A stretch of DNA of 32,224 bases from an uncultured Erysipelotrichaceae bacterium (GTDB lineage: Bacteria; Bacillota_I; Bacilli_A; RFN20; CAG-826): positions 78,585 through 110,808 of the forward strand of contig CADAXQ010000003.1 in NCBI GenBank assembly GCA_902791935.1, written 5' to 3'. Numbering within the stretch: position 1 is the first letter of the stretch; every line of letters begins with the position of its first letter. The translations under genes and the position numbers were made by a program. The notes under the pieces were generated by a model. That model worked only from the letters and a program-made list of their open reading frames with translations, searched no databases and had not been told where the DNA came from. Shown here piece by piece: positions 1-7,814 of this stretch.

Positions 1-615
1 AAAAGCAGGAACGGCAACTAAAGAGATGTCACGAAAGATACCAGACATCTTCCAATAATCTTGCGATAAGATCCAGGAAGAAGCAGAGAAACGGAAGTTC
101 ACGAACAAGAGTTCGTTTTCGCCTGTTTTAAGATAAGGCGTTAAATCGAATTCGCTGCAAGTATATAAACGAGAGGAATATCCTACGAATTCGCCATTGC
201 AGTAGACATAGATTGCCGTTTCGAAGCCATCGAGCCGTAACAGGCAACGTTTGCCAGCAAAGAAAGCGGGCAATACGAAACGTTTTCGGTAAAAATTGAC
301 GGGATCGTGTTCCATCGCAACTTCGCCCGGTTTTAAATTGTCTTTTCCATCCCACGGATAAGGAATGTTTGTGTAAATTAATTCCTCTGGCACTTCGAGT
401 TCTGCGGAACGTGGCAATTGCACTTCATGATAGGGTAATGGATCCGTTAAGAAACGTTCCTCGTAATGAGGAGCACGGAAGAAATCCCAAGTGCCATTTA
501 AAGAAAATAAGGTCGACTGTCCTTGATATTCGGTGACCACACTCGCGTGTTCCGGAAGAAGATTGACTCCTATCACTTCAGGATCGGAAAGATAAGAAAT
601 AGGAAATGGTTTCAT
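1..615 (-). CDS. lacZ: Beta-galactosidase, GH2 LacZ type (5' part, runs off window)
   Basis: Family role: hydrolysis of terminal beta-D-galactosides such as lactose in the cytoplasm. Only the first 205 codons are present; the frame is open to base 1. I translated it by hand. It opens MKPFPISYLSDPEVIGVN, then has SLNGTWDF (~residues 36-43), YTNIPYPWDG (~96-105) and DYWKMSGIFRDISL (~186-199). These are the conserved blocks of the LacZ sugar-binding and jelly-roll domain; the last matches the DMWRMSGIFRDVSL block of E. coli LacZ. The catalytic TIM barrel would lie outside the window. The ATG at 613-615 has a GAGG site 6 bases upstream. It lies only 19 bases after the stop of the Xre regulator on the same strand, so the two may be cotranscribed. 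Family call is firm; exact substrate is inferred. Confidence 0.9.
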   Translation of the reverse strand, partial: MKPFPISYLSDPEVIGVNLLPEHASVVTEYQGQSTLFSLNGTWDFFRAPHYEERFLTDPLPYHEVQLPRSAELEVPEELIYTNIPYPWDGKDNLKPGEVAMEHDPVNFYRKRFVLPAFFAGKRCLLRLDGFETAIYVYCNGEFVGYSSRLYTCSEFDLTPYLKTGENELLFVNFRFSASSWILSQDYWKMSGIFRDISLVAVPAF

Positions 616-625
616 AAAACGCCTC

Positions 626-641
626 GCATTACGGCTAATGC
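626..641. promoter_or_regulatory. Perfect 6+6 inverted repeat in the lacZ leader
   Basis: GCATTA-cggc-TAATGC overlaps the end of the xre gene and sits directly upstream of the lacZ Shine-Dalgarno. A TAAAAT that could serve as a -10 lies at 642-647 on the minus strand, although it also encodes the end of Xre. The repeat could be an operator or a leader hairpin. No -35 was found. Confidence 0.35.
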
Positions 642-1246
642 ATTTTACCATGGCGGATTAATAGGAGATAGATGACGGTGAAAGCCTGGAGCAAGATGCC
701 ACCCATCATAATCCATAAGAAATATTCGCCATGGAATAAGAAATAAAGACCTGTGACGACTTCCCAAATCGCGACGGAGATATAAACCACAGGGCGGATG
801 TGGTTTTTGGGATAAAAGATGCAGTCAATCACGGCTAAGATGCTCATTAATCCAGCAAGGCCGAAATCTAGATAAATAAAGAACGAAGGCGTTTCGGTTC
901 CGATACCTTTGGCAACATAGGTGATGGCAATCCAAATGATAGTCACCACCAAAAAGATGGCCGAGCAAATCGTAATGGCTAAATAAAGGTTTTTCCGGCG
1001 ATTAAGTTTCTTTTCTTGTTCGGGGTCAATGATGTACTCATGTTCTTCGTAGAGATATTGCACCGGAACACCAAAAAGATTGGCGATTTCATAGAGCGTC
1101 ACTGCATCGGGAAGTGATAGGCCGCGTTCCCATTTTGATACGGCTTTGTCGCTGTAATTTAATCGGTCGGCTAAATCCTGTTGCGTCCAGTTCTTTTTCT
1201 TCCGTAGACCGGCAATGTTTCGCGCAATGATTTCATTGACTTCCAT
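635..1246 (-). CDS. Membrane-anchored Xre-family transcriptional regulator
   Basis: A 203-aa protein with an N-terminal Cro/C1-type helix-turn-helix (~residues 5-60; TQQDLADRLNYSDKAVSKWE is the typical recognition block). A charged linker follows, then about four hydrophobic segments (~87-110, 120-140, 146-168, 172-195). Such HTH-plus-membrane proteins probably couple a membrane signal to DNA binding, but the signal is unknown. I chose the ATG at 1244-1246 because it starts at the conserved HTH N-terminus; a TTG at 1282 in the same frame would add 12 unrelated residues. Neither start has a strong Shine-Dalgarno. It is divergent from the YjdF-like gene and just upstream of lacZ. A 12-bp direct repeat in the divergent gap is a candidate binding site. 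Confidence 0.8.
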   Translation of the reverse strand: MEVNEIIARNIAGLRKKKNWTQQDLADRLNYSDKAVSKWERGLSLPDAVTLYEIANLFGVPVQYLYEEHEYIIDPEQEKKLNRRKNLYLAITICSAIFLVVTIIWIAITYVAKGIGTETPSFFIYLDFGLAGLMSILAVIDCIFYPKNHIRPVVYISVAIWEVVTGLYFLFHGEYFLWIMMGGILLQAFTVIYLLLIRHGKMH

Positions 1247-1284
1247 TGGTTTAACATTAAGAGAAAGACTCGATAAAATCAAGG

Positions 1285-1327
1285 TTCTACTTTTGGTCGA
1301 GAAGAAAAAATGGGATTCTACTTTTGG
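1285..1327. repeat. Pair of 12-bp direct repeats, candidate operator
   Basis: The string TTCTACTTTTGG occurs at 1285-1296 and again at 1316-1327. The offset is 31 bp, close to three helical turns. It lies between the divergent xre and yjdF-like genes, where an autoregulatory Xre protein would bind. Binding is inference. Confidence 0.45.
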
Positions 1328-1385
1328 CTTCTATTCTCTTGCCTTTCCCTCTTTGTAAAGTAAGGGTGTCAGGAGGGCAACACCA

Positions 1386-2177
1386 ATGAAAAACGAAAAA
1401 CAAAATGACCGCTTCATCCTCGTGTTAGAAATCTTATTCACCGCCGTTTATTTTGCCCAGATCATCCAAGGCGCTATTTGGATGGCCAATGGCACCGTAG
1501 AAGTGGCAGAAGCAAGACTGATTCTTTTGCAAGGAATCGGTGGCTTGGTCGTGAGTTGGCTCCCCTTATTGCTTTTGATCCTTTTCCATATCAAGCTTCA
1601 TCCCATTCTTGTTTGTGGTGTTGAACTCTTCGCCTTCATGGGCATTTATCTTGGAGAAGCTTGCCGTTTCTATTATCGTTTTTCCATTTGGGATGACGTC
1701 TTGCATACCTTCTCCGGCTTTGGCATGGCTTTCGTTGCGTTCTGTCTTCTTTATGAGTTCTTATTTAAAGAAGCGAAGAACGTAAAACATCCCGTCGTTG
1801 TTTCTTGCTTGTTCGCCTGCATGATTTCAATTGCTTTGGGTGCCTTGTGGGAAGTCTATGAATTTACTGGCGATACCATTTTCGGTCTTAATATGCAGAA
1901 GAGCATTCCAGAAGCGACTGCGTTATGGAATGGCGGCGCGTCCAATCTTCCCCTAAACGGAACGGATGAAGAGATTGCGGCGTTCTTCCGTAGCCCTGAA
2001 GGTTATCGATACGCCTTAATGGATACCATGGGCGATGTCGTAGAAGACGTGGTAGGAAATCTTGTGTTTGCCGCCTTCTCTGCTATCGTTTTTGGTGCTT
2101 TCCATCGTCAGCCACGTACCATGGTGGTCAAAACGAATCTCAAAGAAGAAAAGAAAGTCCAAGAGAAGTTGGCTTAA
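1386..2177 (+). CDS. YjdF/DUF2238-like integral membrane protein
   Basis: A 263-aa protein with about six hydrophobic segments. The conserved core reads DDVLHTFSGFGMAF (~102-115), then LWEVYEF with NMQ further on, then LMDTMGDVVEDVVGN near 210-226. This Asp/His/Glu-rich set inside membrane helices is the signature of the DUF2238 (YjdF) family, whose biochemical function is not established. The C-terminal ~25 residues are charged and probably cytoplasmic. ATG at 1386 is preceded by AGGAGGG with good spacing. The gene is single, with its own terminator at 2191, and divergent from the Xre regulator. Control by that regulator is plausible but unproven. Confidence 0.75.
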   Translation: MKNEKQNDRFILVLEILFTAVYFAQIIQGAIWMANGTVEVAEARLILLQGIGGLVVSWLPLLLLILFHIKLHPILVCGVELFAFMGIYLGEACRFYYRFSIWDDVLHTFSGFGMAFVAFCLLYEFLFKEAKNVKHPVVVSCLFACMISIALGALWEVYEFTGDTIFGLNMQKSIPEATALWNGGASNLPLNGTDEEIAAFFRSPEGYRYALMDTMGDVVEDVVGNLVFAAFSAIVFGAFHRQPRTMVVKTNLKEEKKVQEKLA

Positions 2178-2190
2178 TTCTTGGTCCTCG

Positions 2191-2218
2191 TCCCCTTCCC
2201 AAGCGGAAGGGGATTTTT
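2191..2218 (+). terminator. Intrinsic terminator of the YjdF-like gene
   Basis: A perfect 9-bp stem, TCCCCTTCC (2191-2199) with GGAAGGGGA (2205-2213), a 5-base loop and a following T-run. It begins 13 bases after the stop codon. Confidence 0.9.
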
Positions 2219-2239
2219 ATTTTGTCGAAATAAAGTAAG

Positions 2240-2261
2240 AAAAAAGCACCCCGCGAGGTGC
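2240..2261 (-). terminator. Intrinsic terminator of the putative small RNA
   Basis: On the minus strand GCACC (2257-2261) pairs with GGTGC (2246-2250) around a six-base GC-rich loop, followed by six T. Confidence 0.7.
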
Positions 2262-2387
2262 CCTTAAATTCAAGTCTCCCCTTGCCCCCGACAAACATAA
2301 GCGACGAGGCCAAGGACTGTCGGCATGTTGCGGATCCTAAACTAAGCCAACTATCCTTACGCTAGTAAGATCCACTTCTGTTCCGCA
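2240..2387 (-). ncRNA. Putative stand-alone small RNA, about 148 nt, family not recognised
   Basis: No open frame explains 2223-2478, yet the minus strand has a complete transcription unit. There is a -35 TTGCAT (2416-2421), a 17-base spacer, a -10 TATATT (2393-2398), a predicted start near 2387, and an intrinsic terminator at 2240-2261. The RNA can form a 6-bp stem at the base of its 5' domain (2382-2387 with 2329-2334). That competes with a 7-bp stem, GTGGATC (2369-2375) with GATCCGC (2330-2336). A small hairpin CTTAC/GTAAG sits inside. A second domain closes with CCGACA (2318-2323) and TGTCGG (2288-2293). Downstream lies only the 3' end of a convergent gene, so a cis riboswitch is unlikely. 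I see no SRP, tmRNA or RNase P signature, and it is shorter than usual 6S RNA. Confidence 0.55.
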
Positions 2388-2392
2388 TCATT

Positions 2393-2421
2393 AATATAGT
2401 CAAGTTTTAAAAAGAATGCAA
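2393..2421 (-). promoter_or_regulatory. Promoter of the putative small RNA
   Basis: On the minus strand, TTGCAT (2416-2421) is followed by exactly 17 bases and then TATATT (2393-2398). This is one of the few promoters in the window with both a recognisable -35 and -10. It lies between the stop of the phosphatase gene and the RNA. Confidence 0.6.
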
Positions 2422-2478
2422 GAAGTCAAATGAAAATGTTACCTTTTGCCTTCGTAAAGAGAACTTAAAGATGCGATG

Positions 2479-3765
2479 TTATGCGTTATCTGGCAATAAA
2501 ATCGATTGAATCTTATTTAAGGTATCTTCGCTGATGCCACAACCAGACTTGAGATAATTCGTAACGGCATCTTGAATCGTGCCATCCGTGGTACCGAACT
2601 TTAGCTTCATCGTATTGACCATTTCCCCGTAGCCGACATAGTTGCTGCTATTGTGCTGCATAATGCCGCTCGAAGTGAATTTGCCATCTTGTATGCCGCT
2701 CCGCCAACGTTTGCCATAACTGGAGAACGATGTTAATTCAAAGTCACGAACCATGTCTTCTTCAGAAACGCCGAGAAAGCTTTCAATTAAGAAGGACAAA
2801 GTTCCCGTACGGTCTGCTCCGGCATTGCAATGGAAGTAGACGGGGTAGTTATTCTCATCGGCTAAATAATCGAAAATCTTTTTCACATTTTCCACTGATC
2901 CTGTGGTGTATTGATTCGATGGGAAATCGCCTGTGGCAGCACGCATGTAGCCAGGAATAATGTTCGCGTATTGGTTCATCGAGATTTGAAGATACGAATC
3001 CGAGAATGCACCTGCTTCTTGCCCACCATCATCACTAGAAGAACGGAGGTCTAACTCTGATTTTGCACCAATGACGTCAGTCATAATCTTTTGACTGGCT
3101 TTGGAGATGTTATTAATCTTGGCACCACGGAAAAGCTTATTAAAGGCGACTTTCTTGCCACTGCTGGTGGTAAACCCGCCCAAATCACGGATGTTGTCGC
3201 CACCTTTTAACATTAAAACACGGAAGGCACCATCTTCAATATGGAACGAATCCACTTCGGAGGTTCGGCCGTTATCGGTCGTAACTTTCCAATAATAAGT
3301 ATTGCCAGGAACCAAGAAATCTAATTCAGGGCTTTCCTCTAACTCGGCGTCGTAGGTTGTAATCAGCCGTTCATTCGTGAATTCGGGATCAGTGGAGAAG
3401 TGGACTATTGTCTTTCTTCCCGTACGGTTCCAGGCAAAATCATAGGCGTTCCCATAATTCGAGCTGGAGTTGTTGGCTAGATACTGGGCCTCGCTATCGG
3501 CATCCGTTAACGCGAGATAGGAACGAAGAACAGAATTTTGAGCGGAAATGGTTCCACCTTTATAAGTGGTTCTTAATTTAATCCCTGACAAAGGTTCAGA
3601 ACTTTGCTTCGAGGAGGAAGCAACACTCGTAGAAGATGTGACGCTAGAAGATTTTGCTGCTTCGGAAGAGACGCTGCTATCGGTGGCGGGATTGCCGCAA
3701 GAGAACAGGAATCCACAAAGAGCAATTACCCTAAGAAAAGGGTGAAAAGAATGTTTTGATTTCAT
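2479..3765 (-). CDS. Secreted lipoprotein with tyrosine-phosphatase domain (IphP-like)
   Basis: A 428-aa protein. The N-terminus is a lipoprotein signal with hydrophobic residues 10-22 and the lipobox LFSC (Cys23), so the mature protein should be anchored on the outside of the membrane. A Ser/Thr/Ala-rich linker spans ~25-58. Next comes a beta-rich, fibronectin-III-like segment (~110-177, with LVPGNTYYWKVTTDNG). The phosphatase domain opens with DNIRDLGG (~190-197) and carries HCNAGADRTG at 312-321. That fits the Cys-X5-Arg signature (Cys313, Arg319) of the Y_phosphatase3/IphP family, which removes phosphate from Tyr or broader substrates. ATG at 3763-3765 has AAAGG just upstream. The catalytic call is firm; the extracellular substrate is unknown. 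Confidence 0.85.
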   Translation of the reverse strand: MKSKHSFHPFLRVIALCGFLFSCGNPATDSSVSSEAAKSSSVTSSTSVASSSKQSSEPLSGIKLRTTYKGGTISAQNSVLRSYLALTDADSEAQYLANNSSSNYGNAYDFAWNRTGRKTIVHFSTDPEFTNERLITTYDAELEESPELDFLVPGNTYYWKVTTDNGRTSEVDSFHIEDGAFRVLMLKGGDNIRDLGGFTTSSGKKVAFNKLFRGAKINNISKASQKIMTDVIGAKSELDLRSSSDDGGQEAGAFSDSYLQISMNQYANIIPGYMRAATGDFPSNQYTTGSVENVKKIFDYLADENNYPVYFHCNAGADRTGTLSFLIESFLGVSEEDMVRDFELTSFSSYGKRWRSGIQDGKFTSSGIMQHNSSNYVGYGEMVNTMKLKFGTTDGTIQDAVTNYLKSGCGISEDTLNKIQSILLPDNA

Positions 3766-3831
3766 GCCTTTATTATTTCACAAAACAGCAAGGAAAGAAA
3801 TCGTAAAAACCATATGTTTTCCCGTGTTAAA

Positions 3832-3862
3832 TAAGAAAACCCTTGCGAATTTTGCAAGGGTT
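3832..3862 (-). terminator. Intrinsic terminator of the DJ-1/PfpI gene
   Basis: A 9-bp perfect stem, AACCCTTGC (3838-3846) with GCAAGGGTT (3854-3862), and a T-rich tail on the minus strand. It separates the DJ-1 gene from the phosphatase gene. Confidence 0.8.
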
Positions 3863-3885
3863 AACAAGACAAAATTGCAAAAGAA

Positions 3886-4434
3886 TTAGATGCCGTAGGC
3901 ACCGCCTTTAAGGCGTTCGACTCCGCTTTCACCAACCAAGACACGAACCAGGTTTTCAGCAAAAGGAATGCTGTATGCCATGGAGTGGCCAGTGACAAGA
4001 TTTCCATCGATAACGGAACCGGTATTTTCGTAAATCCCATTCCCCTGTTGGAAGCCAGGGAAGCAGGTGAAGTGCTTGCCATCTAAGTAGCCCATCTCAC
4101 CTAAGATTGAAGGAGCGGCACAAATGGCACCGATCACTTTGCCAGCATCGTGGAACTTCGTAATCGTTTGACGAACTAAGGCACTTGCCCCTAAGTTATC
4201 CACGCCGACTTTACCACCTGGCAAAACGATAAAATCATAGGACAATACGTCTTTGATATCCATCAATCTGGCAGGAACTTCAATCTTTAGTCCCATAGAA
4301 GACGTGACTTCATAAGATGAAGAAATCGAAACGGGCAAAACTTCAATCCCGTGCGAACGAAGCAAGATATCGTGGGTGGCAATGGCTTCCGTTTGTTCAA
4401 AACCATCCGCTAAGAGCAATAATCCTTTTTTCAT
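3886..4434 (-). CDS. DJ-1/PfpI (ThiJ) family protein
   Basis: A 182-aa cytoplasmic protein of typical DJ-1 length. It opens MKKGLLLLADGFEQTEA, containing the Glu equivalent to DJ-1 Glu18 (Glu16 here). It has the strand YDFIVLPGG (~67-75) and the nucleophile elbow GAICAAPSIL with Cys105, equivalent to DJ-1 Cys106. Family members include deglycase/glyoxalase III-like enzymes, chaperone-like proteins and oxidative-stress proteins, so the substrate cannot be read from sequence. I start it at the ATG of 4432-4434, which has AAGAGG 8-9 bases upstream; an in-frame codon at 4464 would add ten residues lying over the promoter. A -10 TATAAT is at 4463-4468 on the minus strand. Terminators lie on both sides, so it is probably monocistronic. 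Confidence 0.85.
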   Translation of the reverse strand: MKKGLLLLADGFEQTEAIATHDILLRSHGIEVLPVSISSSYEVTSSMGLKIEVPARLMDIKDVLSYDFIVLPGGKVGVDNLGASALVRQTITKFHDAGKVIGAICAAPSILGEMGYLDGKHFTCFPGFQQGNGIYENTGSVIDGNLVTGHSMAYSIPFAENLVRVLVGESGVERLKGGAYGI

Positions 4435-4462
4435 GGTGCATGACCTCTTTTTTGTCGCTTCC

Positions 4463-4468
4463 ATTATA
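4463..4468 (-). promoter_or_regulatory. -10 element of the DJ-1/PfpI gene
   Basis: A perfect TATAAT on the minus strand, giving a predicted leader of about 22 nt that contains the AAGAGG site. No good -35 is visible. Confidence 0.45.
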
Positions 4469-4477
4469 ACGCGGAAA

Positions 4478-4507
4478 TTAAAAAAGCCACGTCCGAAGGC
4501 GTGGCTC
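4478..4507 (-). terminator. Intrinsic terminator of eno
   Basis: On the minus strand AGCCACG pairs with CGTGGCT around a CTTCGG-type tetraloop, then six T. The arms are 4485-4491 and 4500-4506, just past the eno stop. Confidence 0.9.
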
Positions 4508-4524
4508 TAATCGAGAAGAGAAGG

Positions 4525-5871
<1,347 letters not shown>

Positions 5872-5889
5872 TTATATTACGGTTACCAT

Positions 5890-5916
5890 GCTTACCTAGT
5901 AAGCGCCTAGATTATA
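5890..5916 (-). promoter_or_regulatory. eno -10 element followed by a palindrome at the mRNA start
   Basis: TATAAT on the minus strand at 5911-5916 is followed immediately by GCTTAC-cta-GTAAGC (5890-5904), a perfect 6+6 inverted repeat near the predicted transcription start. It could be an operator or a stabilising 5' hairpin. The -35 region is poor. Confidence 0.4.
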
Positions 5917-6000
5917 GGACAAAAATCATGGCTTCGGCAGGAAAAAAGAACGAATAACGTATTATCGACTTTTTCTTTCGTCAAAAACAGGAAAGAATGG

Positions 6001-7035
6001 TCAAAGAGACAAAACATCTAAGGTTTCTTTGACCATGGTTTCTAACGTGTATGGTTTTGCGCTTGCGATGGCGGCTTCGTTCATAGACAAAGGGCGTGGC
6101 GATTCCAACAAGGACTTTAGATCCGTATCTTCATTGACGCGATAACCATTGATGCCATCCTGAAGAATGTTTTGCACCGCAGGATTTTTGGCGTTCCCGA
6201 ATATCGGTGTGCCTTGGCTTAACGTTGCGGTGAGATAACAAGAGAATCGTTCTTCTTCGCTAAAAAACAAAGCGGCATCGGCAATCCGAAGGTATTTTAA
6301 TACGTCATCCAACTTTTGCCCGGAGATGAGCTTGATATTCTCTAAACGCTGCTTCTTGACTCGTTCTTGGTATTGCTTTGCGCACGTTCCATCTTCAAAA
6401 AGAAGTAACCATGAATCTTTAGGCATTGCTTTCCATCGATCGATTAAGGTTAGATTGTTCTTCTTTTCCGAATATGGATGGAGCGAAACATAAATTTTCT
6501 TACCCGTTAAACCAAGCCCTTGCCGTAAGAGCGATTTCCCTTTCTCAGACAGAGGCTCCGTTAATGCCTCGGAAGTGAGCAAAATGGAGCGATGGCAGAG
6601 GTGAATCTTGTCCGGAGCAATTTGCATCTTGGATAGCTCCAGTTTTTGTTGGGCGTCGGCGACGAGATATTGTGAGGCAGACGAAAGATATTTTCCATCG
6701 CGTTTGCTGCCCTCGGCATAAGCACAAAGATACGAGATGTTTCGATGGGATAGAATCCGCATCAGGTGCTGTTCAAACGAACAACCATTTCCATTCAATA
6801 CAATGCGGTCATAGTGTTCTTTTTCAAACAATGTTTTAACTTGATGCGCCCCACCCAGGCAATAAGGCTTTAGGCATAAGACATGAAAATTCTTAATGCC
6901 TTCCCCATAAGCACGTTCGCGTTCTTTTTGCATGGCATGAGGAAGAACAACCGTCAAATCTACCGCTTGCCCTACTAGGTTAAAAAAGCGGATGGGATAG
7001 TAGGCGTTGTCAGAAAAGAACCAAAATACTTTCAT
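6001..7035 (-). CDS. GT-B fold glycosyltransferase (group 1/GT4-like)
   Basis: A 344-aa protein with N-terminal MKVFWFFSDNAYYPIRFFN and a C-terminal Rossmann half. The C-terminal half contains KKIYVSLHPYSEKKN (~200), DVLKYLRIADAALFFSEEERF and SQGTPIFGNAKNPAVQNILQDGINGYRV (~295-320). The last is the usual GT4 E-X7-E-like donor-binding region, here without a clean EX7E. It probably transfers a sugar from a nucleotide-sugar to a cell-surface acceptor; donor and acceptor are not readable. The start is uncertain. ATG 7035 gives the family-like N-terminus but has no Shine-Dalgarno. ATG 7074 (13 residues longer) has AAGGG 7 bases upstream. The longer open frame to 7197 overlaps ung and is not credible. 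It is divergent from ung. Confidence 0.7.
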   Translation of the reverse strand: MKVFWFFSDNAYYPIRFFNLVGQAVDLTVVLPHAMQKERERAYGEGIKNFHVLCLKPYCLGGAHQVKTLFEKEHYDRIVLNGNGCSFEQHLMRILSHRNISYLCAYAEGSKRDGKYLSSASQYLVADAQQKLELSKMQIAPDKIHLCHRSILLTSEALTEPLSEKGKSLLRQGLGLTGKKIYVSLHPYSEKKNNLTLIDRWKAMPKDSWLLLFEDGTCAKQYQERVKKQRLENIKLISGQKLDDVLKYLRIADAALFFSEEERFSCYLTATLSQGTPIFGNAKNPAVQNILQDGINGYRVNEDTDLKSLLESPRPLSMNEAAIASAKPYTLETMVKETLDVLSL

Positions 7036-7046
7036 TGGTAAGCAAT

Positions 7047-7080
7047 AGTATAAGCGTTTTCCTCGCTTCGCCATTATAAT
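7047..7080. promoter_or_regulatory. Divergent promoter region between the glycosyltransferase and ung
   Basis: ATTATAAT at 7073-7080 is palindromic, so TATAAT reads on both strands (plus 7075-7080, minus 7073-7078). A further TATACT at 7047-7052 (minus) lies 11 bases before the glycosyltransferase ATG. The ung ATG begins 9 bases after the plus-strand TATAAT, leaving almost no leader. Confidence 0.5.
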
Positions 7081-7088
7081 ACCCTTGC

Positions 7089-7754
7089 ATGTTGTCGGAT
7101 TGGAAACCGTTATTTGATGCGGTGAAAGAACAAGAATACGCAGAACATCTTCATCAATTCTTAGATGCGGAATATGCGCATGGCGTGGTTTATCCACCCC
7201 GTGATTTAGTTTTTCAGGCGTTTCGATTAACGAGCCCCAAAGATTTAAAGGTCGTGATTATTGGGCAAGATCCTTATCACAATCCCGGTCAAGCGATGGG
7301 ATTGTCTTTCTCAGTTCCTAAAGGAATTGATCCCCCGCCTTCTCTTATTAATATCTATAAGGAAATTCATGCCGACATCGGTTGTCCGATGAATTTCAAT
7401 AATGGAGACTTAACCCCCTGGGCCAAGCAAGGCATCTTATTACTCAACGCATACTTAACGGTGCGATGCGGCGTCGCCTTATCGCATAAACGGCCTGAAT
7501 ATGAGGCATTTATCGCGGATACCCTGCGTTATTTGGAAACATTAGACCAACCGATGGTTTATATGTTATGGGGCGGTTTCGCCAAGAAATATGAATCATC
7601 TGTCACCAATCCGAAACATCTCGTCTTAAAGGCGGCGCACCCTTCGCCTTTAAGCGCCAACCAAGGTGGTTGGTTTGGAAAACATCTATTTTCGCAGTGT
7701 AATGCCTATTTGGAAAAAGAAGGCATTGCCCCGATTGATTGGCAAATTCGATAA
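7089..7754 (+). CDS. ung: Uracil-DNA glycosylase, family 1
   Basis: Excises uracil from DNA as the first step of base excision repair. The 221-aa protein is full length. The water-activating motif is GQDPYHNPGQAMGLSFSV with Asp61, and the leucine-loop motif is HPSPLSANQGGWFG with His184. The uracil-recognition segment LLLNAYLTVRCG is also present. ATG 7089 is the only reasonable start, because the LSDWKPLF N-terminus already matches the family. It has no Shine-Dalgarno and lies 8 bases past a perfect TATAAT, so the mRNA is probably leaderless or nearly so. No terminator separates it from the gene at 7815, which has its own -10. Confidence 0.97.
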   Translation: MLSDWKPLFDAVKEQEYAEHLHQFLDAEYAHGVVYPPRDLVFQAFRLTSPKDLKVVIIGQDPYHNPGQAMGLSFSVPKGIDPPPSLINIYKEIHADIGCPMNFNNGDLTPWAKQGILLLNAYLTVRCGVALSHKRPEYEAFIADTLRYLETLDQPMVYMLWGGFAKKYESSVTNPKHLVLKAAHPSPLSANQGGWFGKHLFSQCNAYLEKEGIAPIDWQIR

Positions 7755-7781
7755 AATCCTTTCAATCGCGAAAAATCATGT

Positions 7782-7806
7782 TATAGTGCATTGACCCCGT
7801 AGGAGG
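7782..7806 (+). promoter_or_regulatory. -10 element and strong Shine-Dalgarno of the 7815 gene
   Basis: TATAGT at 7782-7787 and AGGAGG at 7801-7806 precede a GTG start at 7815 with 8-base spacing. They decide the GTG start. Confidence 0.5.
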
Positions 7807-7814
7807 AAAACAAA

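Noticed and set aside
2246..2275. T-box-like AGGG...CGCGG string at the end of the putative small RNA
   Set aside because: The conserved T-box UGGNACC core is missing and no aminoacyl-tRNA synthetase or amino acid gene follows on that strand.
2240..2387. Assignment of the small RNA as SRP, tmRNA, RNase P or 6S RNA
   Set aside because: No SRP GGAAG-type apical motif, no tRNA-like ends, no RNase P core; about 148 nt is shorter than typical 6S and the ends do not pair. 6S remains the least unlikely.
7036..7197. Extension of the glycosyltransferase frame to 7197
   Set aside because: It would overlap the conserved N-terminus of ung by over 100 bases and adds residues unlike any glycosyltransferase start.
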